Source of the DNA: Testudinibacter crocodili | GTDB lineage: Bacteria; Pseudomonadota; Gammaproteobacteria; Enterobacterales; Pasteurellaceae | Length of the DNA: 63,846 nt | Assembly: GCA_006228005.1 (NCBI GenBank) | Contig: VDHG01000045.1 | Location: 1-63,846 of the forward strand | Reading direction: 5' to 3' | In this document: positions 20,149 to 29,961 of the stretch, piece by piece | Layout of the letters: each line of letters opens with the position of its first letter | How positions within the stretch are numbered: the stretch's first letter is position 1 | Position numbers and translations under genes: made by a program | Notes under the pieces: model-generated | Told to the model about the DNA's origin: nothing | Databases searched by the model: none | Seen by the model: the letters and a program-made list of their open reading frames with translations, nothing else

Positions 20149-21483
20149 TTAATGCAGCTTCATTGATGGGCGGATAAAACGGTTGATTCGTCCGACCAGC
20201 ATGATTAATCCGGTTTTGAAGCAGCCGTGTAGCGCAACTTGGTGCATGCGGTACAGCGAAACATAGACAAAACGGGCAATTCGACCTTCAACGGTCATCG
20301 AGCCTTTCATTAAATTGCCCATCAAACTGCCGACGGTACTGAATTTTGACAGTGAAACCAGCGAGCCGTGATCGTAATAAGTGAAAATTCTCATCGGTTT
20401 GTTTTCCAACAATGCCAGGATATTTTTGCCGCAAGTGGTTGCCATTTGGTGTGCCGCTTGCGCTCGTGGTGGCACGGGCTTACCGTCTTTTTGCAACAGT
20501 GAAGCACAATCGCCGATGGCAAAAATATGTTCGTCCAGCGTGGTTTGCAAGGTCTCTTTAACCGCTAATTGGTTGAGCCGATTGACTTCCAAACCGTCGA
20601 ATTGTTGCGTCACATCTGAAGCGCGAATGCCTGCTGCCCACACCATCAAATCTGCCGGAATGGTTTCCCCGCTTTTGGTTTGCAGCCCTGCTGCATTGGC
20701 TTCGGTAATCATGGTGTTGGTGCGCACGTCAACGCCTAATTTTTGCAATTCATAATGGGCGGCGGCTGAAATGTGATCCGGCAGTGCCGGCAGAATTTTA
20801 TTGCCAGCTTCGACCAAGGTGACTTTGAGACAGCTATTGTCGATTTTGCCGTAGCCATAGGAAGAGAGGTGTTTAGCGGTGTTATACAATTCCGCAGACA
20901 GCTCAACTCCGGTTGCCCCGGCACCGACAATCGCGATGTTGACATTGTTAGGGTCGACCAACGGTAGTTTCTGTTCTAACTGAACCATATCCGGCGAAGT
21001 GCGGTTTTCGGAGAATTTTAAAAATAAGCCGAGCATTTTGTGTTGAAAGCGGTGTGCCTGTTCCGGACTATCGAGGAAAATACAGTGTTCGGCAACACCT
21101 TTGGTGTTGAAATCATTGGATTTGCTGCCGATCGCCAACACTAAAATATCGTAGGGAATTTTACGCTCCGAAACCAGTAAATCCCCATTGTCGTCGCAAA
21201 TTGGCGCTAATGTAACATTGCGCTTTTCGCGTGAAAGTGCGGTAATACTCCCTTGTTGAAAGGAGAAACCATGATTTTTGGCGTGGGCACGATAGCTTAA
21301 GGCATCGACACCATCATCCAGTGAGCCGGTCGCTACTTCATGCAGTAATGGTTTCCATAAATGGGTTTGGTTGCGGTCGACTAGGGTGACGCTGGCTTTT
21401 TTCTTGCGCCCCAGTTTGTGGCCGAGAAATGTTGCCAGCTCCAGCCCGCCGGCACCACCGCCGACAATGACAATTTTTTGCAT
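20149..21483 (-). CDS. ndh: Type II NADH:quinone oxidoreductase Ndh
   Basis: 444 residues, single-subunit and non-proton-pumping. FAD-binding [10 protein letters not shown] lies at the N-terminus, the NADH-binding [13 protein letters not shown] near residue 190, and the FAD-contacting FAIGDCA near 330. The C-terminal region (after about 390) is amphipathic and attaches the enzyme to the inner membrane. It oxidises NADH and feeds the quinone pool. Transcribed alone. Length is close to E. coli Ndh (434). Confidence 0.96.
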   Translation of the reverse strand: MQKIVIVGGGAGGLELATFLGHKLGRKKKASVTLVDRNQTHLWKPLLHEVATGSLDDGVDALSYRAHAKNHGFSFQQGSITALSREKRNVTLAPICDDNGDLLVSERKIPYDILVLAIGSKSNDFNTKGVAEHCIFLDSPEQAHRFQHKMLGLFLKFSENRTSPDMVQLEQKLPLVDPNNVNIAIVGAGATGVELSAELYNTAKHLSSYGYGKIDNSCLKVTLVEAGNKILPALPDHISAAAHYELQKLGVDVRTNTMITEANAAGLQTKSGETIPADLMVWAAGIRASDVTQQFDGLEVNRLNQLAVKETLQTTLDEHIFAIGDCASLLQKDGKPVPPRAQAAHQMATTCGKNILALLENKPMRIFTYYDHGSLVSLSKFSTVGSLMGNLMKGSMTVEGRIARFVYVSLYRMHQVALHGCFKTGLIMLVGRINRFIRPSMKLH

Positions 21484-21682
21484 AATAAATACTCTCAGAA
21501 GTTAAAAAATCATAAATCGGATTTTGCGCTTTTGTTATATTTTTTTCAATTAATTTAATCGCAAGTCAAGCATTTATTCTAAGAACACAGCGTTTAAGCC
21601 AGAAAGGTTATTTAAGTGCGGTTTTTAAACGGTGGGTTTATGGGCGGATCTGAAATCCACCCATGGTATGCGAACAAAAGGA

Positions 21683-22072
21683 TTATTTTCTAACCGCTAT
21701 TGCTTCGATTTCTACTCCAACATCTTTTGGCAAACGGGCTACCTCAACACAAGAACGAGCCGGAAAATTGGGGTGGTTGTTCTCTTTGAAGAAGGCTTCG
21801 TATTCTGCATTTAGCGTAGTGAATTGATTTAGATCTTTTACAAAAACCGTAGTTTTAACAATATCTTTCACCTGTAACCCAGCTTGTTCGATAATCGCTT
21901 TGACGTTTTCCAGTGACTGGCGAGTTTGCGCTTGGATATCTTGCGGCACTTCGCCGTTGCTCGGATTGACCGGAATTTGACCAGAAGTCAGCACTAGGTT
22001 GCCTAAGTCCACGGCTTGAACATAAGGACCGATGGCGGCTGGGGCTTTTTCGGTGTGGATAATTTTTGTCAT
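21683..22072 (-). CDS. ridA: Enamine/imine deaminase RidA
   Basis: 129 residues of the YjgF/YER057c/UK114 family. It hydrolyses 2-aminoacrylate and other reactive imines formed by PLP enzymes. IGPYVQAV, TSGQIPVNP and the conserved arginine in PARSCVEVARLP are present, so catalysis is likely. It lies 66 bp after argF on the same strand and may be co-transcribed. AGGA precedes the ATG. Confidence 0.95.
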   Translation of the reverse strand: MTKIIHTEKAPAAIGPYVQAVDLGNLVLTSGQIPVNPSNGEVPQDIQAQTRQSLENVKAIIEQAGLQVKDIVKTTVFVKDLNQFTTLNAEYEAFFKENNHPNFPARSCVEVARLPKDVGVEIEAIAVRK

Positions 22073-22137
22073 TTCTGTTTTCCTATTTTCATTTTTAAGG
22101 GGTTAATAAACACTTAAAGTGCGGTTTTGCAGTCTGA

Positions 22138-23142
22138 TTAATCACCTAATGTCGCCACCATCACCGCTTTAATGGTGTGCATGCGGTTTTCTGCCTGATC
22201 GAACACGATAGAAGCCTCTGATTCAAATACCTCGTCACTGACTTCCAGTCCATTCATACCGTATTTCTGTAACATCTCTTTGCCGACAACGGTTTGCTCG
22301 TCGTGAAAAGCCGGCAGGCAATGTAGGAATTTCACTTCTGGATTGGCGGTCAGCTCCAGCAATTGACGATTAACTTGATAAGGTTTCATTAGCTCAATCC
22401 GCTGTTGCCATGCTTGTGCCGGCTCTCCCATTGAGACCCAAACGTCGGTATACAGGAAATCCACGCCTTTCACGCCGTCGTTAATATTTTCAGTGCAGTG
22501 AATTTTTGCACCGGTTTTTGCTGAAATGTCAGCTACTTGGTCTAATAATGCCTGCTCAGGCCAGAACTGTTTTGGTGCGACTAAGCGTAGATCCAACCCC
22601 ATCAATGCCGCGCCTTCGACAAACGAGTTACCCATATTGTTGCGTGCATCGCCGAGATAGGCCAGTTTCATTTGGTTTAAGCGCTTGCCGTTGCCGTGTT
22701 CCAACATAGTCAGAAAGTCGGCGAGGATTTGAGTTGGGTGGAATTCATCCGTTAAGCCGTTCCAAACCGGCACACCGGAATAATCCGCCAAAGTTTCCAC
22801 CAATTCTTGTCCATAACCGCGATATTGAATGCCGTCATACATTCTGCCTAGCACGCGGGCGGTGTCTTTCATCGATTCTTTATGCCCGATTTGCGAACCG
22901 CTTGGTCCGATATATGACACATTAGCGCCCTGATCAAACGCCGCTACTTCAAAAGCACAGCGAGTGCGGGTTGAGGTTTTTTCGAAAATCAGTGCAATAT
23001 TTTTGCCGCGCAAACGCGGTTGCTCGGTGCCGCTGTACTTGGCTTTTTTCAGCTCGGCGGATAAGGTGAGCAGAAATTGAATTTCTGTTGGCGTGAAATC
23101 GATTAAGCGCAGAAAGTGGCGGTTGCGTAAGTTAAACGGCAT
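22138..23142 (-). CDS. argF: Ornithine carbamoyltransferase
   Basis: 334 residues from the ATG at 23142, chosen for GAGGTCAATC before it; an upstream extension in the same frame lacks family homology. Carbamoyl-phosphate motif STRTR (in [12 protein letters not shown]) and the ornithine loop HCLP (in [10 protein letters not shown]) are intact. It makes citrulline from ornithine and carbamoyl phosphate. Anabolic (ArgF) and catabolic (ArcB) forms cannot be separated by sequence alone. No arcA or arcC gene is adjacent, which slightly favours ArgF. Confidence 0.92.
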   Translation of the reverse strand: MPFNLRNRHFLRLIDFTPTEIQFLLTLSAELKKAKYSGTEQPRLRGKNIALIFEKTSTRTRCAFEVAAFDQGANVSYIGPSGSQIGHKESMKDTARVLGRMYDGIQYRGYGQELVETLADYSGVPVWNGLTDEFHPTQILADFLTMLEHGNGKRLNQMKLAYLGDARNNMGNSFVEGAALMGLDLRLVAPKQFWPEQALLDQVADISAKTGAKIHCTENINDGVKGVDFLYTDVWVSMGEPAQAWQQRIELMKPYQVNRQLLELTANPEVKFLHCLPAFHDEQTVVGKEMLQKYGMNGLEVSDEVFESEASIVFDQAENRMHTIKAVMVATLGD

Positions 23143-23273
23143 GATTGACCTCTTGTTTTGAATGGGAAAAGAAGATTGGCTTGATTTTACCCGAATTACA
23201 ACGTGAGTGCAGTTAGAAAAATGATAGCAGGGCAAAAATACCTTGTTGAATAGGGGGAATTGTGTAGAGAAAC

Positions 23274-23289
23274 TGTGATCAAGATCATT
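23274..23289. promoter_or_regulatory. CRP-like site between argF and fbpA
   Basis: TGTGATCAAGATCATT matches the CRP consensus closely and also resembles an FNR site. It is 99 bp before fbpA and 132 bp before argF, so either gene could be the target. Confidence 0.6.
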
Positions 23290-23301
23290 TTTTTAAAAAG
23301 A

Positions 23302-23315
23302 TGATAATTATTCGC
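23302..23315 (+). promoter_or_regulatory. Fur-box-like site before fbpA
   Basis: TGATAATTATTCGC matches TGATAATnATTATCA at the first 11 positions. It lies about 75 bp upstream of fbpA, where iron repression would be expected. Confidence 0.6.
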
Positions 23316-23387
23316 TTTTTCATCGATGGTGATTGGTTTATACTGGCGTGGAATTTTTAAACCGATAAATAAATATGGAGAAAAATA

Positions 23388-24401
23388 ATGAAAAAAAGTC
23401 ATGTTGCAATTGCATTGGGGTTTTCGGCGGTAATGGCGGCTTCGGCAGTTGCGTCAGAGGTTAATGTTTATTCTTATCGTCAACCCTATTTAATTGAACC
23501 GATCCTGAAAAATTTTGAAAAAGAGAGTGGAATTAAAGTAAATTTGATTTTTGATGACAAAGGATTGGTCGAACGTATTAAACGCGAAGGCGAATTAAGC
23601 CCTGCTGATGTGGTGTTGACAGTCGATATCAAACGCGTAATGGATGTGGTGAATGCTGGCTTGGCACAGCCAATTCACAGCCATGCGTTGGAAGAAAATA
23701 TTCCGGCACAATATCGTGATTCTAAAGAGCAGTGGTTTGCCTTGACCACACGTGCGCGCGTAATTTACAGCTCCAAAGATCGTGTGGGCAAACTGCCGGC
23801 GGATTTCACTTACTACGATTTAGCCAAACCGGAATATAAAGGTAAAGTGTGTGTGCGTTCTGGTAAAAATGCCTACAATGTTTCGCTGGTTGCTTCAATG
23901 ATCGCCCATGACGGCGAAGCCAAAGCCAAATCTTGGTTGGAAGGCTTAAAAGCGAATTTGGCACAAAAACCACAAGGTGGTGACCGTGATCAAGTGAAAG
24001 CCATCAAAGAAGGCGTATGTGATTATGCGATTGGCAACAGCTATTACTACGGTAAAATGCTGGATGACGACAAGCAACGCAGCTGGGCAGAAGCGGCTTA
24101 TCTCAACTTCCCGAATCAAGATTCTTATGGTACCCATGTCAATATCAGCGGTGTGGTTATAGCTAAACATGCCCCAAATAAAGATAATGCAGTCAAGCTG
24201 GTTGAGTATTTAAGCGGCAACAGTGCACAGCAAGCCTATGCAGAATTGAACCACGAATATCCAGTGAAACCGGGTGTACCTTTCTCTGCTCAAGTGCAGT
24301 CTTGGGGAACGTTCAACGCGGATAAATTACCGTTGGAAACCATTGCTGAGAATTATGACAAGGCACTAAAATTAGTGGACGAAGTGAAATTTGATCTATA
24401 A
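23388..24401 (+). CDS. fbpA: Iron(III)-binding periplasmic protein (FbpA/AfuA type)
   Basis: 337 residues. The signal peptide ends near residue 22 (SAVA-SEVNVYSYRQ). The ferric-binding signature is GNSYYYGKM, with adjacent tyrosines that coordinate iron in this family. The start VNVYSYRQPYLIEPILKNFEK is standard for FbpA/FutA proteins. It captures ferric iron in the periplasm for FbpBC. GGAG lies before the ATG, and a Fur-like and a CRP-like site are upstream. A strong hairpin after it should make it the most abundant product of the operon. Confidence 0.93.
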   Translation: MKKSHVAIALGFSAVMAASAVASEVNVYSYRQPYLIEPILKNFEKESGIKVNLIFDDKGLVERIKREGELSPADVVLTVDIKRVMDVVNAGLAQPIHSHALEENIPAQYRDSKEQWFALTTRARVIYSSKDRVGKLPADFTYYDLAKPEYKGKVCVRSGKNAYNVSLVASMIAHDGEAKAKSWLEGLKANLAQKPQGGDRDQVKAIKEGVCDYAIGNSYYYGKMLDDDKQRSWAEAAYLNFPNQDSYGTHVNISGVVIAKHAPNKDNAVKLVEYLSGNSAQQAYAELNHEYPVKPGVPFSAQVQSWGTFNADKLPLETIAENYDKALKLVDEVKFDL

Positions 24402-24425
24402 TAACTAATTTTATAGGCATTATAA

Positions 24426-24451
24426 AAAAGAGCGGTGTTGGCCGCTCTTTT
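24426..24451 (+). terminator. Intercistronic terminator fbpA/fbpB
   Basis: AAAAGAGCGG (24426-24435) and CCGCTCTTTT (24442-24451) form a perfect 10-bp stem with a T-run. Partial read-through would favour the binding protein over the membrane subunits. Confidence 0.85.
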
Positions 24452-24482
24452 GTGCTTGTAGTCACTGTAGTTGCTCGTAACA

Positions 24483-26156
24483 ATGATGAATAAATTTTGG
24501 CGGCTTAGCTGGTTTTTCACAGCGGTGGTGATCATCGCTTTTTTTCTATTGCCGATTGCGGCAATTTTATATCAATCCACTTTTTCGCAAGGGGAAAGTG
24601 TTTCGCACCTGTGGAATACGGTGCTGTTCGATTACCTCAAAAATTCGCTGTTGCTGGTGGGCGGCACGGTGATCCTCAGCTTGATTTTTGCGTTGCCTTG
24701 TAGTTGGATTGTTTCTACCTTTCAGTTTAAAGGACAGGGCGTGTTGCAGTGGGTAATGTGCTTGCCACTGGCGATGCCGCCTTATTTGGTGGGTTATCTT
24801 TACACTGATTTATTGGATTTTGCCGGCCCAGTGCAAGGGGCTTTGCGCCAACTGTTTGGTTGGAGCAGTGGACAGGACTACTGGTTCCCGCCGATCCGTA
24901 CTTTGGGCGGCGCGTGTCTGGTTTTGGCGCTGGTGTTGTATCCTTATATTTTTCTGCTGACTCGTATTGCATTATTGGAACAGTCGGAAAACCTGAATCA
25001 CAGCGCCAAAATTTTGGGTGTGAGCGGTTGGCAATTGATTAAAAAAGTAACGTTTCCACTGGCGCGTCCAGCTATGGCCATCGGCACGGCATTGGTGGCG
25101 ATGGAGACCTTGGGCGATTTTGGTACGGTGTCTTACTTTGCGGTGCCAACGCTGACCACTGCGGTTTATGATACGTGGTTCGGTTTGGGCGATTTGGGCA
25201 CTGCATCGCAAATTTCGCTATTGATGCTGTTTTTGATTTTCCTGTTGCTGAGCCTCGAACGCTATAGCCGCCGCAAACAAAAATTGTACCAAAGGGGCTA
25301 TGAGCGCCATCAGTCGTTACGTCCGCTTAAGGGCTGGAAACTCTGGTTAGCGCAGAGTTACTGCTGGGGCTTGGTCAGTTTTGCCTTTTTTATTCCGCTG
25401 GCAAAGCTGTTGTATTGGTCATACCACTATTTTGAGCAATCGTGGGACGATCGCTTTTGGTACTATGCGTACAATAGTCTGTCGGTGTCGATCACCGCTG
25501 CGCTGATTAGTGTGTTGCTGGCGCTGTTATTATTGTTTTTTAAACGCCTAAACCAGCAGCGCCTGACTCAGCGACAAAATCGCAGCGGACAATATTTGGC
25601 ACGTTACGGTCTGCCGCTCTCTTCGTTGGGCTATGCCGTGCCGGGTACGGTGCTAGCAATCGGCTTAATGATTCCGTTTACTACCGCAGACCATTGGTTG
25701 AATGATCTGATGCGCTGGCTAGATCGACCACTGGTCGGATTAGTGTTCAGCGGTTCGATGTTTGCCTTGGTGTCGGCATACATTATTCGTTTTTCAGCGA
25801 TGAGTATCGGCAGTGTTGAAACCTCATTGAACAAGATTGCACCGTCGCTTGATATGGCATCGCGTACTTTAGGCTATAACGGCTTGAAAATGTTGCTGCG
25901 AGTCCATTTTCCGCTGCTGAGCAAAGGCTTGCTGACCGCACTTATGCTGGTTTTTCTGGAAAGTATGAAAGAATTGAACGCTTCATTACTGCTGCGACCC
26001 TTTAATTTTGATACTTTAGCAACGCATGTTTTTACCTTAACCTCGGATGAACAGTTAGAGCAAGCTTCGCTGTCAGCGGTGTTTTTGGTATTGGTCGGAT
26101 TGGTACCGGTGATTATTTTGACCCGCTCACTGCTAGCGGATAAGTCTGCCAAATAA
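24483..26156 (+). CDS. fbpB: Iron(III) ABC transporter permease FbpB
   Basis: 557 residues from the ATG at 24483. A second ATG follows directly and an in-frame TTG lies upstream; the ribosome site is weak for each. It is a duplicated permease with about twelve membrane segments. Each half has an EAA-type loop: KILGVSGWQLIKKVTFPLAR and SRTLGYNGLKMLLRVHFP. It moves ferric iron across the inner membrane with FbpC. fbpC follows after 17 bp. Confidence 0.93.
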   Translation: MMNKFWRLSWFFTAVVIIAFFLLPIAAILYQSTFSQGESVSHLWNTVLFDYLKNSLLLVGGTVILSLIFALPCSWIVSTFQFKGQGVLQWVMCLPLAMPPYLVGYLYTDLLDFAGPVQGALRQLFGWSSGQDYWFPPIRTLGGACLVLALVLYPYIFLLTRIALLEQSENLNHSAKILGVSGWQLIKKVTFPLARPAMAIGTALVAMETLGDFGTVSYFAVPTLTTAVYDTWFGLGDLGTASQISLLMLFLIFLLLSLERYSRRKQKLYQRGYERHQSLRPLKGWKLWLAQSYCWGLVSFAFFIPLAKLLYWSYHYFEQSWDDRFWYYAYNSLSVSITAALISVLLALLLLFFKRLNQQRLTQRQNRSGQYLARYGLPLSSLGYAVPGTVLAIGLMIPFTTADHWLNDLMRWLDRPLVGLVFSGSMFALVSAYIIRFSAMSIGSVETSLNKIAPSLDMASRTLGYNGLKMLLRVHFPLLSKGLLTALMLVFLESMKELNASLLLRPFNFDTLATHVFTLTSDEQLEQASLSAVFLVLVGLVPVIILTRSLLADKSAK

Positions 26157-26173
26157 AAGAGAAAATAAGTTGA

Positions 26174-27208
26174 ATGAAATCGTTACAGATTAACCATCTT
26201 CAAGTGTGTTACGCACAGCAAACCATTTTGCAGGATCTGAATTTGCAGATTCAAGATGATGATATTCTTTGTTTGCTGGGTGCCAGCGGTTGTGGCAAAA
26301 CCACCTTGTTGAAAGCCATTGCCGGCTTGGTGCCGCTGACACAGGGCAAGATTGTGCTCAATCAACGGGATTTGTCGCAAGTTCCGGTAGAACAGCGTAA
26401 AATTGGTATGATTTTTCAAGATTATGCATTATTTCCCCATTTAACGGTAGCACAAAATATTGCGTTTGGCCTGGGTAAAACGCCTAAAACAGCGCAAGCT
26501 GAGATTGTGGCGGAAATGGCGGCGTTGGTACAACTTTCTGCATTTTTACAACGTTATCCGCACGAACTTTCCGGTGGGCAGCAGCAGCGCGTGGCAATCG
26601 CGCGTTCGTTGGCGTGCAAACCGGATCTATTGTTGTTAGACGAACCGTTTTCCAATATCGACAGCCAAGTGCGCTATCAATTGATTGAAGAGATGAAAGG
26701 GATTTTAAAACAACAAAAAGTCTCAGCGGTGTTTGTGACCCATAGCAAAGAAGAGGCGTTTGTATTTGCGGATAAACTGGCGCTGATGGAGCAGGGAAAA
26801 ATAGTGCAGTTTGGTGAGCCGGTTGAGCTGTATCAGCGCCCACATAGTCGCTTCGTTGCGGATTTTCTCGGCAGTGGTAGCTATTTGCCTTGCCGCTTGT
26901 CTGATCCACAAACGCTGGAGTCTGAGTTGGGGCAATTGCGTGGGCAAAGTGCACTAACCTTGGCAAACGGGCAACCGATTGATCGGCTTAAACCGCTCTT
27001 TTGTCTGTTGCGCCCACAAATGCTACAACTCACCACTGCGGGCAAGCCGAATGCAACCATTATTGGACGGCACTTTTTGGGGCATACGTTTGAATATCAA
27101 CTGAAAGTCGGCGAACAGCAATTGTCTGTCTATGCACAGGATAATTTAGCGATTGGAAGACAAGTGCGGTTAGTAGCACAATCGGATTTGATCAATCTAT
27201 TTCACTAG
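26174..27208 (+). CDS. fbpC: Iron(III) ABC transporter ATPase FbpC
   Basis: 344 residues. Walker A GASGCGKTTL, signature LSGGQQQRVAIARS, Walker B LLLLDEPFSNID and the H-loop FVTHSKEEA are all intact. A C-terminal regulatory extension after about residue 240 fits ferric transporter ATPases. It powers FbpB. It is the last gene of fbpABC; no obvious terminator was seen before the cyaA promoter. Confidence 0.94.
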   Translation: MKSLQINHLQVCYAQQTILQDLNLQIQDDDILCLLGASGCGKTTLLKAIAGLVPLTQGKIVLNQRDLSQVPVEQRKIGMIFQDYALFPHLTVAQNIAFGLGKTPKTAQAEIVAEMAALVQLSAFLQRYPHELSGGQQQRVAIARSLACKPDLLLLDEPFSNIDSQVRYQLIEEMKGILKQQKVSAVFVTHSKEEAFVFADKLALMEQGKIVQFGEPVELYQRPHSRFVADFLGSGSYLPCRLSDPQTLESELGQLRGQSALTLANGQPIDRLKPLFCLLRPQMLQLTTAGKPNATIIGRHFLGHTFEYQLKVGEQQLSVYAQDNLAIGRQVRLVAQSDLINLFH

Positions 27209-27279
27209 CATGAACCGAGTCTGAAAACGCTTAGTCTCAATGACAACTGACATGACAATTAATTAGTTTATTAAAAAAT

Positions 27280-27304
27280 TTGACTTAGCTTTACCTGATC
27301 AGGT
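27280..27304 (+). promoter_or_regulatory. Possible cyaA promoter with embedded palindrome
   Basis: TTGACT (27280-27285) is a good -35 element, and TTTAAG about 18 bp later is a weak -10. Between them lies a perfect 12-bp palindrome, ACCTGATCAGGT (27293-27304). The palindrome is a candidate operator of unknown factor. Confidence 0.45.
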
Positions 27305-27338
27305 TTAAGTGATAGGCTTAACACCGGATTAACATAAT

Positions 27339-27354
27339 GTGACGTAAGTCACAT
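27339..27354 (+). promoter_or_regulatory. CRP site upstream of cyaA
   Basis: TGTGACGTAAGTCACA has perfect half-sites. It lies 35 bp before the TTG start and downstream of the likely promoter, a position that would repress. CRP autoregulation of cyaA is known in E. coli. Confidence 0.85.
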
Positions 27355-27388
27355 TTACTAAATGTTTTGATTGTTGTGAGATGGTTTT

Positions 27389-29902
27389 TTGAGTAGTTAT
27401 CTTAAATCTGCTAAACAGTTAGTGGCGGCATTGGACAAGACGCGTTATCAGAAATCCTTGGTAGGCACCTCGGATGAGTTTCAGCATGTCTTTCAATTAC
27501 TCACCTTGTTGCTAAATACCAACCATTCGTTATTACCTGGGTTTGTCAATGAGGCGCCGGCTGGCATTGCAGATTTCAAACCGACACGTTATCAGCTTAA
27601 ATACCTGAAACAAATTTTTGTCGCTGACGATTTTACGCAATTTTCAGCGTCAATCATACAATCGACGGAAACCCCACTCATTCGTGGCGTGTATGCGATG
27701 GGTAGTACTGGCTCGATCACACAAAACAGTCAGTCTGATCTGGATATTTGGGTCTGCCACCAACCGCACTTGACGCTTGTTCAGCGTAATAAACTGCTAC
27801 AAAAAACCTTGCTGATTCAAAAATGGGCAAATTCGCTAAATATTGAAGTCAATTTTTATCTGCTGGATGAAAATCATTTCCGTAATATCACCTATTCCGA
27901 AACACTGAGCACCGAACATTGCGGCAGCAGTCAGTATATGTTGTTGTTAGACGAATTCTACCGCTCGGCAATCCGCTTGGCGGGCAAACCGTTACTGTGG
28001 CTGCATATGCCGGTCAACCATGAAGAGCATTATGACACCTTAGTCGAAAAATGGGTACAAGAAGGCAAAATCAAACCGCATGATTGGGTTGATTTTGGCG
28101 GCTTAGGAATGTTGTCCGCGAATGAATATTTTGGTGCCACGTTGTGGCATCTGTTCAAAGCGGTGGACTCACCGTATAAATCGGTGATTAAGGTGCTGTT
28201 GTTAGAAGCGCTGATGGCGGAATATCCGACGCCGCAACTGATTTCGAAACAGTTTAAACAGCAATTATTATCAGCGACAGCGGTTGACCACCACTTTGAT
28301 CCTTACCTGGCGATGTTGCAGCAAGTCAGCAGTTATCTTTTGCGCATCAATGATCTGCATCGACTGGATTTAGTGCGCCGCTGTTTCTATATTAAAGCCA
28401 ATCGTGATTTTGCCGGCGTACAGAATTCGGATAACTGGCGCTATCAGCAGTTGCAGCAGTTGATTGCCAGTTGGGGTTGGTTGCCGCAGGATATTCAATC
28501 CTTAAATGAGCATGCGGGTTGGAAAATTAAGCAGGTCAAAGCGTTTTATCAAAGTTTAGTCGGCATTCTGATGCAAGGCTACCGCAACCTGATTATCTTT
28601 GCTCGCAAACAAAAAATTTCAGCGGATTTGATGCCGGAAGATATCAGCATTCTGACACGCAAACTGTACACCGCATTTGAAGTGCTGCCGGAGAAAGTTA
28701 CGCTATTTAATCGCGAAATTGCCGACAACATCACCGAGAAAGAGCTGATGTTTGTCGAAGTTCGTCATTCAAGTGCGGTTAAAGAAGGCTGGTATCTGAT
28801 CAATTGCTGTTTGCAGCGAGTCTCCAGTTCAAATGAGCGTTATGTGGAATATGCCGAAAATCTTAGCCAATTGGTAGCTTGGGCCTATTTTAACGGCTTG
28901 CTCGGAGCTAAAACCCATCTGTATATTCGCAGCCAAACCATCGGGTTGGGTAAGATTCAGCAATTTGTCACCGATTTGCGCTTGTCACTCGCACAGCAAA
29001 CCGCTCCCCCAAGTAATGAGGATCTCAGCCATCCGTGTGAATTGCGTGACTTGTTTGTTGCCGTCAATCTTAGTCATGATCCAACCGAAGCCATTGACGG
29101 CAACCAACGACGCAGTGTGTCGTCTAACGATTTGTTCAACTTCGGGCCAAAGCAACAGAGCTTGGTTGGCAGTATCGATTTGATCTATCGCAATCGTTGG
29201 AATGAGATCCGCACGTTACATTTTGCCGGCGAACATGCTATTTTAAATTGTTTGAAAGTGCTGGCACATAAAATCCATCGTGGAGCTAATCCGTTGGAGT
29301 CGGTACAGGTCTTCTGTTACAGCAAACGCTATCGTGCTGAAATGCTGACCGTAACCGAGAAGTTGATCAAAAAATGTATTAATACTCAAGTCGGTGTGAT
29401 TTTAAATAAACGTTCGGTCAACCGATTGCAGGTGGGTGGCAAGGTTTGGAATTTCTCCTATGAAAGCCGTGATTTGAAAATTGAAGAAGGTGGTAGTGTG
29501 CGCTGCGAAACAGCGAATAACCATGATCTTGAATCCGTTCGCAATACAGATACGCAAGTGAAACATCATAAATACCATTTTCCACTGGAAATCGGCGAAT
29601 TCGCCAGTGAAGGGTTTTTGCAATTTTTCTTTGAAGACAATAGTAACGGTAGCTTTAATGTTTATATTTTGGACGAATATAACAATCCGGAAGTGTACTA
29701 CCATTGCCACGATGAGAAGCAGAATAAGATCAAAGAAATTAATAAAATGTATACCATGAGCCGTTTTGGCGGTGAAGATGGTTTTGAAGGCTACAGTTTT
29801 AACTATCCGCAATTCTACCAATTGATCACGACCAACAATGGTGAAAACAAAGTTGTGCCGTTCCACAGCCAGCAACATTTGCAATATTATGATCCAAGAT
29901 AG
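27389..29902 (+). CDS. cyaA: Class I adenylate cyclase CyaA
   Basis: 837 residues, class I enzyme making cAMP for CRP. Catalytic motif YAMGSTGSITQNSQSDLDIW, with the GS and DxD elements, lies near residues 108-127. The C-terminal half is the PTS-responsive regulatory region. The start is TTG, preceded by GTGAGATGG; E. coli cyaA also uses TTG, which limits translation. A perfect CRP site precedes it. With CRP-like sites at mal, fru, iol and fbp, this gene sets the input for much of the window. Confidence 0.96.
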   Translation: MSSYLKSAKQLVAALDKTRYQKSLVGTSDEFQHVFQLLTLLLNTNHSLLPGFVNEAPAGIADFKPTRYQLKYLKQIFVADDFTQFSASIIQSTETPLIRGVYAMGSTGSITQNSQSDLDIWVCHQPHLTLVQRNKLLQKTLLIQKWANSLNIEVNFYLLDENHFRNITYSETLSTEHCGSSQYMLLLDEFYRSAIRLAGKPLLWLHMPVNHEEHYDTLVEKWVQEGKIKPHDWVDFGGLGMLSANEYFGATLWHLFKAVDSPYKSVIKVLLLEALMAEYPTPQLISKQFKQQLLSATAVDHHFDPYLAMLQQVSSYLLRINDLHRLDLVRRCFYIKANRDFAGVQNSDNWRYQQLQQLIASWGWLPQDIQSLNEHAGWKIKQVKAFYQSLVGILMQGYRNLIIFARKQKISADLMPEDISILTRKLYTAFEVLPEKVTLFNREIADNITEKELMFVEVRHSSAVKEGWYLINCCLQRVSSSNERYVEYAENLSQLVAWAYFNGLLGAKTHLYIRSQTIGLGKIQQFVTDLRLSLAQQTAPPSNEDLSHPCELRDLFVAVNLSHDPTEAIDGNQRRSVSSNDLFNFGPKQQSLVGSIDLIYRNRWNEIRTLHFAGEHAILNCLKVLAHKIHRGANPLESVQVFCYSKRYRAEMLTVTEKLIKKCINTQVGVILNKRSVNRLQVGGKVWNFSYESRDLKIEEGGSVRCETANNHDLESVRNTDTQVKHHKYHFPLEIGEFASEGFLQFFFEDNSNGSFNVYILDEYNNPEVYYHCHDEKQNKIKEINKMYTMSRFGGEDGFEGYSFNYPQFYQLITTNNGENKVVPFHSQQHLQYYDPR

Positions 29903-29961
29903 CGTTAATTTGCTGAAAAAACGCTATAATAAAAGCCATTTTATTGGCTAGTGGGGAATTT

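Noticed and set aside
21640-21664. Hairpin GGGCGGAT / AATCCACCC after ridA
   Set aside because: Imperfect stem with no T-run in the useful direction; too weak to call a terminator.
26484-26966. 160-codon leftward frame opposite fbpC
   Set aside because: Shadow of the ATPase gene; no plausible start or motif.
29402-29884. 160-codon leftward frame opposite the end of cyaA
   Set aside because: Hydrophobic shadow of the cyaA frame, not a membrane gene; no ribosome site.
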